Source: Leptolinea sp. (GTDB lineage Bacteria > Chloroflexota > Anaerolineae > Anaerolineales > Anaerolineaceae). Taken from it: a stretch of 64,000 bases of DNA. The notes beneath the pieces were generated by a model. That model made no database searches. It saw only the letters and a list, made by a program, of their open reading frames with translations, and was not told the origin of the DNA. The stretch covers positions 19,305 through 83,304 of the forward strand of contig JAAZMZ010000019.1 in NCBI GenBank assembly GCA_012798535.1. The letters run 5' to 3'. Shown one piece after another: positions 37,124 through 45,932 of the stretch. How positions within the stretch are numbered: the stretch's first letter is position 1; every line of letters begins with the position of its first letter. Both the position numbers and the translations under genes were made by a program.

Positions 37124-38752
37124 ATGATTACAACCGAAGAGCGGATTTCTTCAATAACCAGGCGTTTTAATGCTGATCGAAGTAATCTTATTCAAATATT
37201 ACAGGAAGTCAAAAAGGAAGAATCGCAAATATCTTCTTCTGCTATGCAGATAATCGCATCGAATCTCGGAATGGAACCGGCAGAAGTTTATTCAGTTGTT
37301 ACATTTTATCCATTTCTGGGTGAGCAAAAACAGGGGCGATACACTATTAGATTGTGCCGGACTCTTTCCTGCCATATGAAGGATAAAGACGGCATTGCCG
37401 AACAATTATCCAATGAGTTGGGTATATCTTTTGGACAAACGACCTCTGACGGTCTTTTTTCGCTCGAGTGGACAGGTTGCCTGGGCGCATGCGATCAAGG
37501 ACCGGCATTATTGGTCAATGACAATTTATATACTCATCTTTCTGTAGGCAGTGTGAAACAGATCATTCACAAATACAGAGAATTGGCCGCAGAAAAGGAA
37601 AAAAGCCCGCATGATCAACCCGGCAAGGTAATAACACCAGGATATATTAATTTACAATCCTTCCCGAATTATGAACCCTGGAAAGGCATCAAATCACTCA
37701 TTCGAAAATCACCCGTAGAAATAGCCCATGATCTTTCTTTGAGCGATGGGATTTTTACGTCAGAGTTGAAGTCTCTTCTAGACGAGGCAAAAAAGGGAAA
37801 GGCGGAGTTTAAATATATAGTCTGCAATTCTGATGAAAGTGGTCCGGGATCCTTTAAAGATCGTTTCCTTCTATCGAACTATGCCGATCTGATGATAGAA
37901 GGTATGTTGATTTGTGGTTATATCTCTGGTGCTTCTAAAGGGATAATCTATCTACGAGGGCAGTACGCGGACCTGCAGAACCATCTACACAGAGTACTGG
38001 TTGATTGTCGTCAAAAAAACTATCTTGGCCATGAGGTTTTTGGGCTTGCGGGATTCAATTTTGATATTGAGATACGGATGGGCGCGGGAGGATACATCGG
38101 TAAAAATGATGGTGCCTTGATCAATGTGCTTAATGGGCAACGTACTGAACCTGCAGTTATTTCAAGGGCGCATTTTATTACCACTATCGAGGACTTCATC
38201 CGGGTTTCCTGCTCTTCTGAAAAAGGGAAAAAAACCCAAAACCAGATCAGCAAACCCTCTTTTTCATCAAAGGTGTTTTCTGTTTCTGGAGATTGTACCC
38301 GGCCAGGAATTTATGAACTCCCGTTGGGAATCTCAATAACTTCACTTTTAGAGATTGTAGGAGGGAAAAATGCCAATGGAGTTTTACTGGGTGGAGTAAC
38401 AGGCAAATATATTGCCGCAGAAGACTTTGAACTTCCGGTTATGCAGGAAAGCGTAAACACAGGGGCAACAGTAGTGGTTATAGGACCTGACCGGAATATG
38501 ATCGAGATTGCGAAAAACCTGCTGGAATTTTTTATTGAAGAATCCTGCGGGCAGTGTACTCCCTGTCGTGAAGGCGTTCCCAAACTGCTGGAAGGATTGA
38601 AAAGCAGGCAAATATCTACTTCGAGATATTACCTGCTGGATTTATGCGAATTGAGCGAATGTATAAAGCTAACATCAAAATGCAACATTGGTAGATCTGC
38701 TCCCGATATTTTTCTTTCAGTAATGAAGAAAAAGAGATCAACACAATCTTAG
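37124..38752 (+). CDS. NuoE-NuoF fusion hydrogenase subunit lacking the FMN motif
   Basis: A 542-residue fusion. Residues 1-160 are NuoE-like with a thioredoxin-fold [2Fe-2S] site (LCRTLSC and GCLGAC, C-x4-C and C-x3-C). Residues about 190-540 are NuoF-like: KYIVCNSDESGPGSFKDRF, FDIEIRMGAGGYIGKNDGAL, an SLBB stretch, and the [4Fe-4S] motif ESCGQCTPCREG with its last cysteine in TSKCNIG. The GRGGAGFP-type glycine loop that binds FMN is absent: the segment before KYIVCN reads SLSDGIFTSELKSLL. The usual YICGEETAL is YIGKNDGAL. NADH oxidation is therefore doubtful. ATG 37124 has GAGGGA upstream. Confidence 0.85.
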   Translation: MITTEERISSITRRFNADRSNLIQILQEVKKEESQISSSAMQIIASNLGMEPAEVYSVVTFYPFLGEQKQGRYTIRLCRTLSCHMKDKDGIAEQLSNELGISFGQTTSDGLFSLEWTGCLGACDQGPALLVNDNLYTHLSVGSVKQIIHKYRELAAEKEKSPHDQPGKVITPGYINLQSFPNYEPWKGIKSLIRKSPVEIAHDLSLSDGIFTSELKSLLDEAKKGKAEFKYIVCNSDESGPGSFKDRFLLSNYADLMIEGMLICGYISGASKGIIYLRGQYADLQNHLHRVLVDCRQKNYLGHEVFGLAGFNFDIEIRMGAGGYIGKNDGALINVLNGQRTEPAVISRAHFITTIEDFIRVSCSSEKGKKTQNQISKPSFSSKVFSVSGDCTRPGIYELPLGISITSLLEIVGGKNANGVLLGGVTGKYIAAEDFELPVMQESVNTGATVVVIGPDRNMIEIAKNLLEFFIEESCGQCTPCREGVPKLLEGLKSRQISTSRYYLLDLCELSECIKLTSKCNIGRSAPDIFLSVMKKKRSTQS

Positions 38753-38805
38753 AAGAACAGCTCACCAAACCCGCATCTCCCCTGGAATTATAAAAGGAGG
38801 AATCT

Positions 38806-40725
38806 ATGCAAAACTTTCTAAATAACAACTCGGGTTTACCTCTACCATTGAACGAAGATACTGGCCTGCTGGTGAAAGAAAAAAATCCGGCAAAAACCAC
38901 AGTCAACCTGACGATTGATAATCGCAGCATGGAGGTAGCCTTTGGAACGACCATTCTTGAAGCTGCGAGACAGACTAATATTTATATTCCTACACTATGC
39001 TCTCACCCGGATCTCTGTATCACAGGGTCTTGCCGCATATGCGTGGTTGAAATAGAAGGGATGGAAATCCTGCATACATCCTGCGATTATCCCATCACAC
39101 AACCCATCAGGGTTTTTACCTGTTCGCCGAAAGTGCAAAAAGCTCGAGCTTATATCCTTGATTTATTGATTTCAAAGCATTATGGTGAGTGCTTTGAATG
39201 CGGCCGAAAAGATAACTGTGAATTGCCGGCCCTGGCAAAACAATTCAGTACGGCGTTCTTGCGCTTTGGGAAACCTTCACCTCATTCCGAGATTGATGAT
39301 TCCAGTCATTCAATTACACGGGATATGAACAAATGCGTCTATTGTCAGCGTTGCGTTCAAACTTGCAATGACATTCAGGGTATTGGTTGCCTTGCCCCAA
39401 TTGGTAGAGGGAAGAATATCAAAATAGCCAACTTTTTAGATATGCCACTGGGTGAAGCGATTTGTATTAATTGTGGACAGTGCGTTGACCGATGTCCGAC
39501 AGGTGCATTGCAGGTAAAAGACTCAACGGTTGATGTCATGAAAGCCATCAACGACCCGAATAAACATGTTGTAATTCAAACCGCCCCTGCTCCACGGGCA
39601 GCGATTGGTGAGTACTTTGGTTTGGAGCCGGGTCATGCCCTCACATTTGAGATGAACACTGCTTTGCGGCAATGTGGTTTTGATAAGGTGTTCGATACAA
39701 ATTTCAGCGCCGACCTTACCATCATTGAAGAAGGTACTGAATTGATCCAGCGGTTGTATAAATTCCTGGTTGAGAAAGACAATTCGATTTCCCTTCCTCA
39801 ATTTACATCCTGTTCTCCGGGTTGGATAAAATATCTCGAACATTTTTATCCTGAATTTATTCCCAATCTTTCCACGGCCAAATCGCCACAACAGATGTTC
39901 GGAGCTGTGATTAAAACGTATTATGCCAGACAGACCGGAATTAACCCCAAAGATATTGTTACTGTTGCCTTAATGCCCTGTACCGCCAAGAAATTTGAAT
40001 GTAATCGACCTGAGATGGAATCAAGCGGATATAAGGATGTTGATTACGCAATTACCACTGTAGAAATGGCAAGGATGTTGAAAAGCAAGAACATCGATTT
40101 GCCTAAATTGACAAAATCAGAATTTGACGATCCCTTTGGCACAGCAACCGGATCAGGTGTGATCTTTGGTGCCACCGGTGGTGTTATGGAATCTGCACTT
40201 CGTACAGTACTGGAATTGGTGACCGGCGATAGTGTGGAAACCTATTTTAATCACGCTGACATACAACCCATTCGTGGCATGGAGGGTATCCGGAAGGTTG
40301 AGATCGTGATTCCAAAAATCGGGCCGGTTCCTGCAATTATTAAGAACATCGTTCCAGATATGGAATGGTTAAAGGGAGTGACATTGAAACTTGCCGTAGC
40401 TCATGGGACTGTCAATGCCAGAAAGGTGTTGGAAAATATTAGGGCTGGCGGTGAGTTGGCTTCATTTCATTTTATCGAATTTATGGCTTGCCCCGGTGGC
40501 TGCCTAGGCGGCGGCGGCCAACCTGTTCCAACCAGTGAGGCAATTCGACAGGCCCGCGCACGTGCCATCTATTCTGAAGATAACAACTATATGATACGTA
40601 AATCTCATGAAAACCCCGCCGTATTGAAGCTTTATGAAGATTTTCTAAAGGAAGGTCCGGGTGGCCATCTGAGTCATAAACTATTACATACAAGGTATAC
40701 ACCCAGAGGGAAAAAACTGAATTGA
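38806..40725 (+). CDS. hydA: [FeFe] hydrogenase catalytic subunit (HydA/HndD-like)
   Basis: A 639-residue iron-iron hydrogenase. The N-terminal [2Fe-2S] domain (about 25-105) has CSHPDLCITGSCRIC; a His-ligated [4Fe-4S] site is in KHYGECFECGRKDNC at about 124-138; two ferredoxin clusters are CVYCQRCVQTC and CINCGQCVDRC at about 178 and 222. H-cluster motifs follow: FTSCSPGWIKY at about 332, LMPCTAKKFE at about 388 and FMACPGGCLGGGGQP at about 560. All cluster cysteines are present, so it should be active if matured. Maturases HydE, F and G are not in the window. It is 54 bases after the NuoEF fusion, with AAAGGAGG before the ATG. Confidence 0.95.
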   Translation: MQNFLNNNSGLPLPLNEDTGLLVKEKNPAKTTVNLTIDNRSMEVAFGTTILEAARQTNIYIPTLCSHPDLCITGSCRICVVEIEGMEILHTSCDYPITQPIRVFTCSPKVQKARAYILDLLISKHYGECFECGRKDNCELPALAKQFSTAFLRFGKPSPHSEIDDSSHSITRDMNKCVYCQRCVQTCNDIQGIGCLAPIGRGKNIKIANFLDMPLGEAICINCGQCVDRCPTGALQVKDSTVDVMKAINDPNKHVVIQTAPAPRAAIGEYFGLEPGHALTFEMNTALRQCGFDKVFDTNFSADLTIIEEGTELIQRLYKFLVEKDNSISLPQFTSCSPGWIKYLEHFYPEFIPNLSTAKSPQQMFGAVIKTYYARQTGINPKDIVTVALMPCTAKKFECNRPEMESSGYKDVDYAITTVEMARMLKSKNIDLPKLTKSEFDDPFGTATGSGVIFGATGGVMESALRTVLELVTGDSVETYFNHADIQPIRGMEGIRKVEIVIPKIGPVPAIIKNIVPDMEWLKGVTLKLAVAHGTVNARKVLENIRAGGELASFHFIEFMACPGGCLGGGGQPVPTSEAIRQARARAIYSEDNNYMIRKSHENPAVLKLYEDFLKEGPGGHLSHKLLHTRYTPRGKKLN

Positions 40726-40759
40726 ATCTCGATTCACAAGAAACCAGCAACGAATAATT

Positions 40760-41506
40760 ATGGAAGAGACACATTATCTCATTGATAGTTCGTTAGTCAT
40801 TAACGACTCATGGCAACAACAAGAGAAATTGATCACTATTGAGCATATTGTTTCTTTGACAATCAATGGGAAAATCTGGCTATATTTTGGGTGTACACCA
40901 ACAGATTTGGAGGCACTTGCCATTGGCTTTTTATTCAATAACTTCATCATTGATTCTATGAATGAAGTTGCCTGCATTTATGTTTGTGAGAATAAGACCA
41001 ATGTTGACGTTTGGTTACACCATAGCGCTGAAAAACCTGAACAGATGGAATTTGTAAACATCGATAATGTGCTTTCCACTGAGTATTCGTTTCCGGTAAT
41101 GGATCGAGAAAGAAGCCCGGTAGAGTGCCAGGAGAAAAACATCGCATTTCTTTACAAAGATTTCATTAAGACAAGGAATCTAAGCCTGGATTCGATAAAA
41201 GATGTATTCTATGCCGTGCTTTATAGCGGAAATAAGAGAATTGGTCAGGCATGTGATATAGAGAAGAAACAAACCCTGGATAAACTCTCAGGACAATGTC
41301 TATTACAGTCAATTAATATCAAGGGCAGTATTTTAATTACCAATGCCCTGATAAATGGAGAAATGATGCAGAAAGCGGCTCGAATGGGCGTGTCAAAGAT
41401 GATCTCGTTAAATTCGGCCAGTACTTTCGCGCTCGAATATGCAAAAACAATAGGAATACGTATTATCGGATACGTACATCAAGACCATTATTCCATTCTA
41501 ATATAG
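40760..41506 (+). CDS. FdhD-like protein lacking the catalytic CxxC
   Basis: A 248-residue protein similar to FdhD, the sulfurtransferase that sulfurates the Mo/W cofactor of formate dehydrogenase. Similarity is seen in LTINGKIWLYFGCTPTDL, LEALAIGFLFNNFII, TLDKLSG, INGEMMQKAARMGVSKMIS and GIRIIGYVHQD. The essential cysteine pair (TGCGVCG in E. coli) and the usual DVGRH are absent; the region has only one cysteine (VECQEKN). No formate dehydrogenase is nearby. It is 34 bases after hydA, so a role in the hydrogenase system is implied, not known. Confidence 0.75.
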   Translation: MEETHYLIDSSLVINDSWQQQEKLITIEHIVSLTINGKIWLYFGCTPTDLEALAIGFLFNNFIIDSMNEVACIYVCENKTNVDVWLHHSAEKPEQMEFVNIDNVLSTEYSFPVMDRERSPVECQEKNIAFLYKDFIKTRNLSLDSIKDVFYAVLYSGNKRIGQACDIEKKQTLDKLSGQCLLQSINIKGSILITNALINGEMMQKAARMGVSKMISLNSASTFALEYAKTIGIRIIGYVHQDHYSILI

Positions 41507-41628
41507 TTCTCCAGATAAATTACACGATTGCCAGTATTTCCAGAAATCGAGTATGAAAAAGAATAGAAATCACTTTTACCACTATTCTTCTACTTGTGTT
41601 TTTTCCACAGCATCTTTCCGGATAAAAA

Positions 41629-43752
41629 TCACTTCTTTTCATCAAAGCGAAAGATATACATCCCTTGATAGGTTGTAATCACGTAGACTAGATCTTTGTC
41701 CACGGCCAGATCCCAGGTCTGTAGGTTTCCCAAAAGACCGGCAAATTCAGGTTTGTCCGGTTTTAAAATGTCATACACCGCTGATCCACCCAGATAAAGA
41801 TACTTGCCATCTATATATATATCCGGCGCACCGCCCGGAATGGAGTCCGCCGCGATCCTCTTCGGGTTATCAGGTTCTGCCAGATCAAAAATCAGCACGG
41901 TTGCAGGAAGAATATGAATATATAACCGGCTGCCGTCCGTGGTCATATCCATGGGAGACAGGTTTTGTGCTTCGGCCAGCGGGATGGTTCGCACCTCCGT
42001 CGGTTTTTGTGGGTCTGCCAGATCAAACACCCTCAACGCGATGGGTTCTTTCTGCCCTTCATAATTCCTGTCCATTGAGCCGTCCAGAGCGTAAAGATGG
42101 TTTTTTGCCAGAGCAAGTATCCATCTTTCATTGGCGGTGTCAATGAAATTGACGGCTTCAGGGGCATCTGGATGAGCGATATCCACCACCCAGATACCTT
42201 TGCCTGGATAGAAAGCATCCGGCCCGCCCCAACCGGAAAGATATGCCAGGCTGCCGTTCAAAACAATGTCAAAAGCGCCGTCTGAGGCTTTTTCATCAAA
42301 CACCGCGCCGCGCTCTACCGGCTTCGCGGGATCTGACACATCATAGATATGAAAGGGATAATTCATATCGGCGATATAGGCAAAACCGTCTCTGACCTGC
42401 AAACCTGAAGGAGTCTGAAGGTTCAGGTTTTTGCGTTCATCATCGTAGAACAATTCTGCAGGTTTTTTCGGATTGGAAATATCCACCGTTCTGAATCCGC
42501 TGTAGCGCCCGGTTACGTACGCGATTTTTCCATCCAGACGGATATCGGAAAGCACATCCGGAAGGGGCGTCATATACCCGCCAGTCAGCCGGGGCTGTGC
42601 CAGATCGGCCACGTCCACAATGATCAGTCCGAAGGCCGGATCAGTCACCCACAGCCGGCCATCCTGCAGATACAGCCCGCGTTCGCCATGTTCCTTCACA
42701 GTCAATTCCCAACCCCCGACTGCTGTGGGAAGCTGCCCGACCTGAGCCGGGTTCACTGGGTCGGTGACATCGATGATATGCACACCGTCCATATCATCCG
42801 CCAGATAGACGGTGTCTCCTTCGACCACCAGTCCGGATGCCGACTGGGTATCCAGATGGCCGATCATTGTGGGTTGATCTTCCTGGGAAATATCCAGTAT
42901 GACCAATCCATCCTGCCCGGCAGCCAGACACAGGTACTTTCCACAGGAGCGTACACTGGCTATACTTCCTGTACCCTGCTCTGCGGTGGGCAAGGCGGAG
43001 AAGGGGAGTGCCCCGACTTTTACAGGTTTTTGAGGATTCTCGACATTGAATACTTCCAGTTCATGCAAGGTCGTATTTACAATATATATACGGTTATTGA
43101 CCAGCGCCACCGAAAAATCGGCGCCGCCCGGAGCCGAGCTTTCAAAAAGAGTTTTCGGCTGCCGGGGATCCCGGATATCCGCGATGAACAATCCGGCCGA
43201 ATTGCAGGCCATATAGGCGGTATTGTCATCAATAAGGATGCCTTCACAGCCTGCCACTTTGGGTTCCACATAACCCACCTTTTTTATCTCTGCGGGATTG
43301 CCGATATCCAGAACGGTCAATCCACCGTACAGGGTGACTGCGTAGGCATTCCGGTCGATCACTTCCAAACCGGTGACCAGTCCGGGTAAAACCTCACTTT
43401 CACCCAGCCATTTCGGGGCATCGGGATGTGAAATATCCAGTGCCGCCACCCGCGGCCCCTGACCCAGAAAAGCCAAATCACCCTTTACGAACACAGCCTG
43501 TGTGCTGCCGCCCAACTGTCCGAGCAATGTGAATCCCTGGGGGGACACTCCTCCAATATTCACCTGTCCGCTGGTTTGTCTGAAGAGGTCGGTTATCCCC
43601 TCCAGAAATGGTTTGGCGGTTTCCTTTCCCGATTCAATTTCGGGCACGGGTGTTGATCGGTCATTTTCCGCGGGTGCCAGGAACTGGCAGGAAAGTGTCA
43701 CCAGGCTGATCACCATACAGGCTAACAGAATCTGATTGGATGGATTCTTCAT
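41629..43752 (-). CDS. LVIVD-repeat beta-propeller lipoprotein
   Basis: A 707-residue exported protein. Residues 1-22 are a signal with lipobox TLSC. From about residue 75 the chain is a run of about 13 repeats of roughly 40-45 residues with the pattern LxVVDVSDPxxPxxVG, for example VAALDISHPDAPKWLG and VHIIDVTDPVNPAQVG. LVIVD repeats form beta propellers used in extracellular binding. No enzyme motif is seen. GGGGAGGTGG precedes the ATG. G+C content returns to the level outside the hydrogenase island. Confidence 0.87.
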   Translation of the reverse strand: MKNPSNQILLACMVISLVTLSCQFLAPAENDRSTPVPEIESGKETAKPFLEGITDLFRQTSGQVNIGGVSPQGFTLLGQLGGSTQAVFVKGDLAFLGQGPRVAALDISHPDAPKWLGESEVLPGLVTGLEVIDRNAYAVTLYGGLTVLDIGNPAEIKKVGYVEPKVAGCEGILIDDNTAYMACNSAGLFIADIRDPRQPKTLFESSAPGGADFSVALVNNRIYIVNTTLHELEVFNVENPQKPVKVGALPFSALPTAEQGTGSIASVRSCGKYLCLAAGQDGLVILDISQEDQPTMIGHLDTQSASGLVVEGDTVYLADDMDGVHIIDVTDPVNPAQVGQLPTAVGGWELTVKEHGERGLYLQDGRLWVTDPAFGLIIVDVADLAQPRLTGGYMTPLPDVLSDIRLDGKIAYVTGRYSGFRTVDISNPKKPAELFYDDERKNLNLQTPSGLQVRDGFAYIADMNYPFHIYDVSDPAKPVERGAVFDEKASDGAFDIVLNGSLAYLSGWGGPDAFYPGKGIWVVDIAHPDAPEAVNFIDTANERWILALAKNHLYALDGSMDRNYEGQKEPIALRVFDLADPQKPTEVRTIPLAEAQNLSPMDMTTDGSRLYIHILPATVLIFDLAEPDNPKRIAADSIPGGAPDIYIDGKYLYLGGSAVYDILKPDKPEFAGLLGNLQTWDLAVDKDLVYVITTYQGMYIFRFDEKK

Positions 43753-43851
43753 TTACCACCTCCCCAAACAGAATCACGCGGGTATTAAACCGGTATTTCA
43801 CCCCTGGATGAGACTAACGTGCATTCATCATAAAGGAGGGCGATATGAAAT

Positions 43852-44346
43852 TCAACTGCCTTTTCCGCGAAATCGCATCACCGGCCCGATCGTTTTACGC
43901 ATCAAGATCTCATTGTGCCCGGGGATCATATATTCCCGCAATACCCCCACTTCCTCATATCCCAGGTGTTCGTAGATCGGACGTACGGAGCTGTTGAAAT
44001 CCGAATAGCACAGGAAGCAATTGGGTGAAACGCTGAACACCCTTTCTTCCGCGAATCGTATCAGCTTCGAACCCAGACCACCGCCGCGAGCGGATTCATC
44101 CACACAAACCGCCTGGAGATAGCCTTTCATCGGACCGGTCAGGTCGATCACCAGCAGACCCGATAGATTTTCTCCGCAAAAGGCGCCGTAGGACTCCTTT
44201 TGCGGATTGGAAACCGCGTCCAGGCACTGCTCATAACTCCGCCCGAATGTTTTCCAGGGGTCGGTCTTCATCATCAAGCGCGCGGCAGAGGCACGTTCAT
44301 CCAGAGTTTGAAATCCCCGGATGATCACATTGTCCAGATTTACCAT
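43852..44346 (-). CDS. GNAT-family N-acetyltransferase
   Basis: A 164-residue acetyltransferase. The acetyl-CoA site is at about 75-100: LQAVCVDESARGGGLGSKLIRFA (conserved R-x-x-G-x-G/A as RGGGLGS), with a C-terminal YEHLGYEEVGVLREYM strand. Acceptor unknown. It lies 52 bases downstream of the DeoR-type gene on the same strand. Confidence 0.82.
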   Translation of the reverse strand: MVNLDNVIIRGFQTLDERASAARLMMKTDPWKTFGRSYEQCLDAVSNPQKESYGAFCGENLSGLLVIDLTGPMKGYLQAVCVDESARGGGLGSKLIRFAEERVFSVSPNCFLCYSDFNSSVRPIYEHLGYEEVGVLREYMIPGHNEILMRKTIGPVMRFRGKGS

Positions 44347-44397
44347 CACCTATCCTGTTTATTATCAGGGTTGCCTGTAATCCGACGATGCACCTGA

Positions 44398-45162
44398 TTA
44401 AACGATCATCATATTGATCTTCATCTCTTCCATCTTGTGAAGAATGTCCCGGTTGATCTCTTTGCCGGTGATCACCAGGTCGACCTCGTCAAAATGGCAG
44501 ATGTTGACAAAGGCAATCTTTTCGAATTTCGAATGGTCGCACAAAACAATGACCTCATTGGAAGCCTGGATCATCAGTTTCTTCGTCTGGATTTCTTCCA
44601 CCGAGAAGTTCATATATCCGATATTCATATCCACCGCATCAACACCCAGAAAAACCTTGTCGGCATGGATCTGCCTGATCATATTCTCGGTGAAATAACC
44701 GTTCAACGAGTAGTGATGCTTGCGAAGAGCGCCTCCAAATACCGTTAATTCGATATCCGTGTTCTGTGAAAGTAGCATCGCACTGTTGAGATCATTGGTA
44801 GCGATATAGAGATTATTCTTGTTCATGAGGGCTTTGGCCAGCTCATAAACAGTCGTTCCGCTGTCCAACAGCAGCGTTTCATTTTCCTGCACCAGCTCGA
44901 TGGCGGCGCTCGCGATCCTTTGTTTTTCGTCGTAGAAGAAATCCTTCCGAACGTCGAAAGGAGGTTCGTAGGATGTCCTCTGAGTCAACGCGACAGCCCC
45001 ACCGCGAATACGTTTGAGGGCGTGTTCCAGTTCCAATTCCAGCAGATCACGGCAGATTGTTGAGCGGGAGGTTTTCAGGCGGGTGGTCAGCTCATCAATT
45101 GATACGATCCCATGCTGTTTGATCTCAGCCGTGATCAATTCCATGCGCTTTGCTTTTAAAAT
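44398..45162 (-). CDS. DeoR-family transcriptional regulator, probable ATT start
   Basis: A 254-residue sugar-phosphate-responsive repressor. The winged helix (about 10-60) reads GIVSIDELTTRLKTSRSTICRDL; the effector domain has LLLDSGTTVYELAKAL at about 95-110 and GGALRKHHYSLNG. The first ATG is at 45144, but GGAGG (45168-45172) is 23 bases from it, whereas it lies five bases before an in-frame ATT at 45162. That start gives ILKAKRMELI, matching the usual DeoR opening (MLKAERQ...). It follows the barrel protein and kinase genes and probably controls them. Confidence 0.85.
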   Translation of the reverse strand: MLKAKRMELITAEIKQHGIVSIDELTTRLKTSRSTICRDLLELELEHALKRIRGGAVALTQRTSYEPPFDVRKDFFYDEKQRIASAAIELVQENETLLLDSGTTVYELAKALMNKNNLYIATNDLNSAMLLSQNTDIELTVFGGALRKHHYSLNGYFTENMIRQIHADKVFLGVDAVDMNIGYMNFSVEEIQTKKLMIQASNEVIVLCDHSKFEKIAFVNICHFDEVDLVITGKEINRDILHKMEEMKINMMIV

Positions 45163-45224
45163 TTTGCCCTCCTTCGCCGGCGAAGATCAAAAAACCTGGC
45201 AATACGCCCGGCTGTCAACTGGCG

Positions 45225-45890
45225 TTAATTGAATTTCTCCAAATAATCTGCCACGATCTTCAAATTATCGCGGAACGATCCATCTTTCTTAAAATTCTTA
45301 TTAAACAGAGCACTGCCCATGGTAAAGCCAAAAGGATCGACTTCGTGCATGAAATCCATTCTGCCAAAGTCATTTATACTCCCGGCGATTACCGTTGGCA
45401 AATCAACCTCTCTGGTGAAGCGTTTGATCAATTCCACCGCGTCGTCTGTGTAACGGTAAGCCAGCAGATCGATGCCGTCTGCCCCAAGTTTTTTCAACCG
45501 GTTGGCATCCGCAATGATTTCGTCAATCGTTCCTCCCAGAATGGAAGGATTATCCCATACTTTGCCGCAGAAAGGAAAATATTTGATCTTGTTCTTGACC
45601 AGCGCGCCGACCGATGGAAAATACAGTGTACCCATCAGACAATCAAAACCGCAATCCATCGCCAGTTTAGCGGCCTCCAGGCACTCCTTTTCGGTGTATG
45701 TCACAACCTCGAGGTAGGTAGTCTTTTTGGCCTTCTTCATGTTTTCCACAAGAATTTTCATTTGCGGAACCGGTAATCCGATATTCTTGAAACCCCAGTG
45801 TTTCACCTTCAAATCTTTGCAGGATTCAAAAACATCAATAGCGTCTTTCACAGTCTGATCGTTATGGGTAAGCATGACAATTAAGTTCAA
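45225..45890 (-). CDS. Phosphate-binding TIM-barrel protein, function unknown
   Basis: A 221-residue (beta-alpha)8-type protein. The start is TTG at 45890 with GAGGTG six bases upstream. Strand pattern: LIVMLT, KHWGFKNIGLP, YLEVVTY, CLMGTLYFP, GADGIDLLAYR; the C-terminal phosphate site reads PTVIAGSINDFGRMD and FGFTMGSALF. This resembles HisA/TrpF/NanE-like barrels acting on phosphorylated sugars. Its place between the FGGY kinase and the DeoR gene suggests it acts on the kinase product, as an aldolase or epimerase, but I do not recognise the precise family. Confidence 0.6.
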   Translation of the reverse strand: MNLIVMLTHNDQTVKDAIDVFESCKDLKVKHWGFKNIGLPVPQMKILVENMKKAKKTTYLEVVTYTEKECLEAAKLAMDCGFDCLMGTLYFPSVGALVKNKIKYFPFCGKVWDNPSILGGTIDEIIADANRLKKLGADGIDLLAYRYTDDAVELIKRFTREVDLPTVIAGSINDFGRMDFMHEVDPFGFTMGSALFNKNFKKDGSFRDNLKIVADYLEKFN

Positions 45891-45932
45891 GATGACACCT
45901 CACATTAAATGTATTGTTCTCGCGTTATCGGG

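Noticed and set aside
43830-44000. AAAGGAGGGCGAT-ATG with a 50-codon plus-strand frame
   Set aside because: It runs antisense through the acetyltransferase gene at 43852 and its product (Arg/Ser/Pro-rich) looks like a mirror of that gene's codons.
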